This document shows positions 62,888 to 64,000 of a stretch of 64,000 nucleotides of DNA, piece after piece. The notes under the pieces are model-generated. The model was not told the DNA's origin. It saw only the letters and a list, made by a program, of their open reading frames with translations, and made no database searches. A program made the translations under genes and the position numbers. Numbering within the stretch: position 1 is the first letter of the stretch; the number at the start of each line of letters is the position of its first letter. This DNA comes from Methanocorpusculum parvum. Its GTDB lineage: Archaea; Halobacteriota; Methanomicrobia; Methanomicrobiales; Methanocorpusculaceae. The stretch covers positions 186,001-250,000 of the forward strand of contig SUTD01000001.1 in the NCBI GenBank assembly GCA_015063085.1, given 5' to 3'.

Positions 62888-64000
62888 ATGGTAGAAGTTG
62901 AAGTAATAGCCGTCGGCGGATACAACGAGGTCGGAAGAAACATGACTGCAGTCCGCGTCGGCAAGGAAATTGTTATCTTCGATATCGGTCTGTATCTCGA
63001 TCCGATCACCGGAAATAACAGCGTCGATATGGAAAATATGCACTCTCTGGACTTAATCCAGATGGGTGCAATCCCGGACGATACCGTCATGAATGCGGTT
63101 GAGGGAACAGTTAAGGCAATCGTCTGTACCCACGGTCACTTAGACCACATCGGAGCAGTACAGAAGTTAGCCCACCGCTACAACTGCCCGATTATCGCAA
63201 CCCCGTACACCACTGAACTTATCAAACAGCAGATTGAAGGAGAACGCAAGTTCACCGTCACCAACAAGACCTTCGCGCTCAAGGCAGGCGGAAAATACAC
63301 CATCTCCCAGAACCTTACCTTAGAGTTCATCCGTGTTCAGCACAGTATCATTGACTCGGTAATGGCTGTTCTCCACACTCCGGCAGGATGCGTTGTCTAC
63401 GCAAACGACTTTAAGTTCGATATGACGCCGGTTATCGGTGAAGCCCCGGATTTAGCCCGTATGCGTGCCATTGGAAAAGAGGGTGTCAAGGTCTTAATCG
63501 TTGAGTCCTTAAACCTCGATGACAGAGGATACGCACCAAGTGAACAGGTCGCAAGACTTCGCGTCCGCGATGCAATTATGCGTGCAGAAGACGACAAGCA
63601 TGCAATTATCGTCTCCACCTTCGCATCCCAGATTGCAAGAATCAAGACCATCACCGAGTGCGCCCGCGAGATTGACAGAATCCCGGTTCTCTTAGGCCGC
63701 AGTATGGAGAGATACAACGGAACAGCAGAGATGTTAAAGCAGGTTGCCTTCCCGCACGGAACAAGCATCTACGGAAACAGAAAGACCACCGACAGAATGC
63801 TTCGCAGAATCTCCAAGGAAGGAAAGGAGAAGTTCTTAATCGTCGCAACCGGTCACCAGGGAGAGCCTGGTTCCATGCTTTCCCGCATGGCACTTGGTGA
63901 GACTCCGCTCAAGATTGAGAAGGGAGACCGTGTGATGTTTTCTGCAAACATCATTCCAAATCCGATCAACTTCGCACAGCGTGCAGAGGTTGACCGCCTC
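62888..64000 (+). CDS. rnj: Ribonuclease J (3' end outside window)
   Basis: The visible 371 residues are a beta-CASP metallo-beta-lactamase: HxHxDH in THGHLDHIG (about 80-88), VVYANDFKFD and GHQGEPGSMLSRMA. The frame is open to base 64000. Archaeal RNase J is a 5'-3' exoribonuclease. A GAGG lies just before the ATG at 62888. Its place at the end of the mevalonate run is common in methanogens. Confidence 0.93.
   Translation, partial: MVEVEVIAVGGYNEVGRNMTAVRVGKEIVIFDIGLYLDPITGNNSVDMENMHSLDLIQMGAIPDDTVMNAVEGTVKAIVCTHGHLDHIGAVQKLAHRYNCPIIATPYTTELIKQQIEGERKFTVTNKTFALKAGGKYTISQNLTLEFIRVQHSIIDSVMAVLHTPAGCVVYANDFKFDMTPVIGEAPDLARMRAIGKEGVKVLIVESLNLDDRGYAPSEQVARLRVRDAIMRAEDDKHAIIVSTFASQIARIKTITECAREIDRIPVLLGRSMERYNGTAEMLKQVAFPHGTSIYGNRKTTDRMLRRISKEGKEKFLIVATGHQGEPGSMLSRMALGETPLKIEKGDRVMFSANIIPNPINFAQRAEVDRL

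Overview
The window is euryarchaeal and most likely from a methanogen of the order Methanomicrobiales; a Methanocorpusculum-type genome is my best guess, by inference only. Supporting genes are a fused formaldehyde-activating enzyme/hexulose-phosphate synthase (Fae-Hps), an F420-dependent NADP reductase, a DUF2551 protein, pyruvoyl arginine decarboxylase, archaeal NAC, Pelota, ABCE1 and RtcB/archease, plus the archaeal mevalonate genes (mevalonate kinase, isopentenyl phosphate kinase, type 2 IPP isomerase). Genes are dense, often joined by 4-base ATGA overlaps, and preceded by TATA boxes rather than bacterial -35/-10 boxes. Two tRNA genes are present. I see no rRNA, CRISPR array or intact transposase.

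Layout. 1-9187: a tandem winged-helix regulator (cut by the window edge), a PUA/PAPS-reductase/cysteine-desulfurase fusion, an information-processing operon (archaeal RecJ, PUA protein, NAC, TrmI), a DUF1616 membrane protein, a 432-bp transposon-like element, and a metallo-beta-lactamase-fold enzyme. 9251-24140: B12-dependent ribonucleotide reductase, arginine decarboxylase, the purD-argF-aldolase run, the argD-hisC-AK6-archaetidylinositol-phosphate-synthase run, an iron-sulfur flavoprotein, PHP-truA, an AIR-synthase-like protein, thiD and an MFS transporter. 24141-35288: a repeat-rich gap, a bacterial-style single-chain PurL, tRNA-Ala, an M50 protease, glutamate dehydrogenase, TspO, GAPDH and a WG-repeat/histidine-phosphatase fusion. 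35343-44405: geranylgeranyl-reductase-like protein, a cysteine-rich F420/NADP reductase, two more small-enzyme genes, then a tight operon encoding a DJ-1 protein, a TPR/winged-helix protein, a BrxD-like ATPase and a YhaM-like OB/HD nuclease, and hemD. 44505-50131: tRNA-Arg and a divergent ribosome-rescue locus (pelota and rqcH one way; a ferredoxin-EMC6 fusion and ABCE1 the other way). 50214-64000: UPF0210/ACT pair, rtcB-archease-HesB-like operon, DUF2551, fae-hps, phosphate transport pair, a transglutaminase-like protein and the Memo-mvk-ipk-fni-RNase J operon, cut by the window end.

The most unusual content is (1) the ribosome-rescue divergon, in which an ABCE1-type iron-sulfur domain is fused to an EMC6-like membrane domain and translationally coupled to ABCE1; (2) the DJ-1/TPR-wHTH/BrxD-like ATPase/OB-HD nuclease operon, whose function is unknown; (3) a 432-bp element with 28-bp terminal inverted repeats and a perfect 15-bp target duplication; and (4) two fusion enzymes. 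Functions are assigned from motifs by eye; no database search was run.
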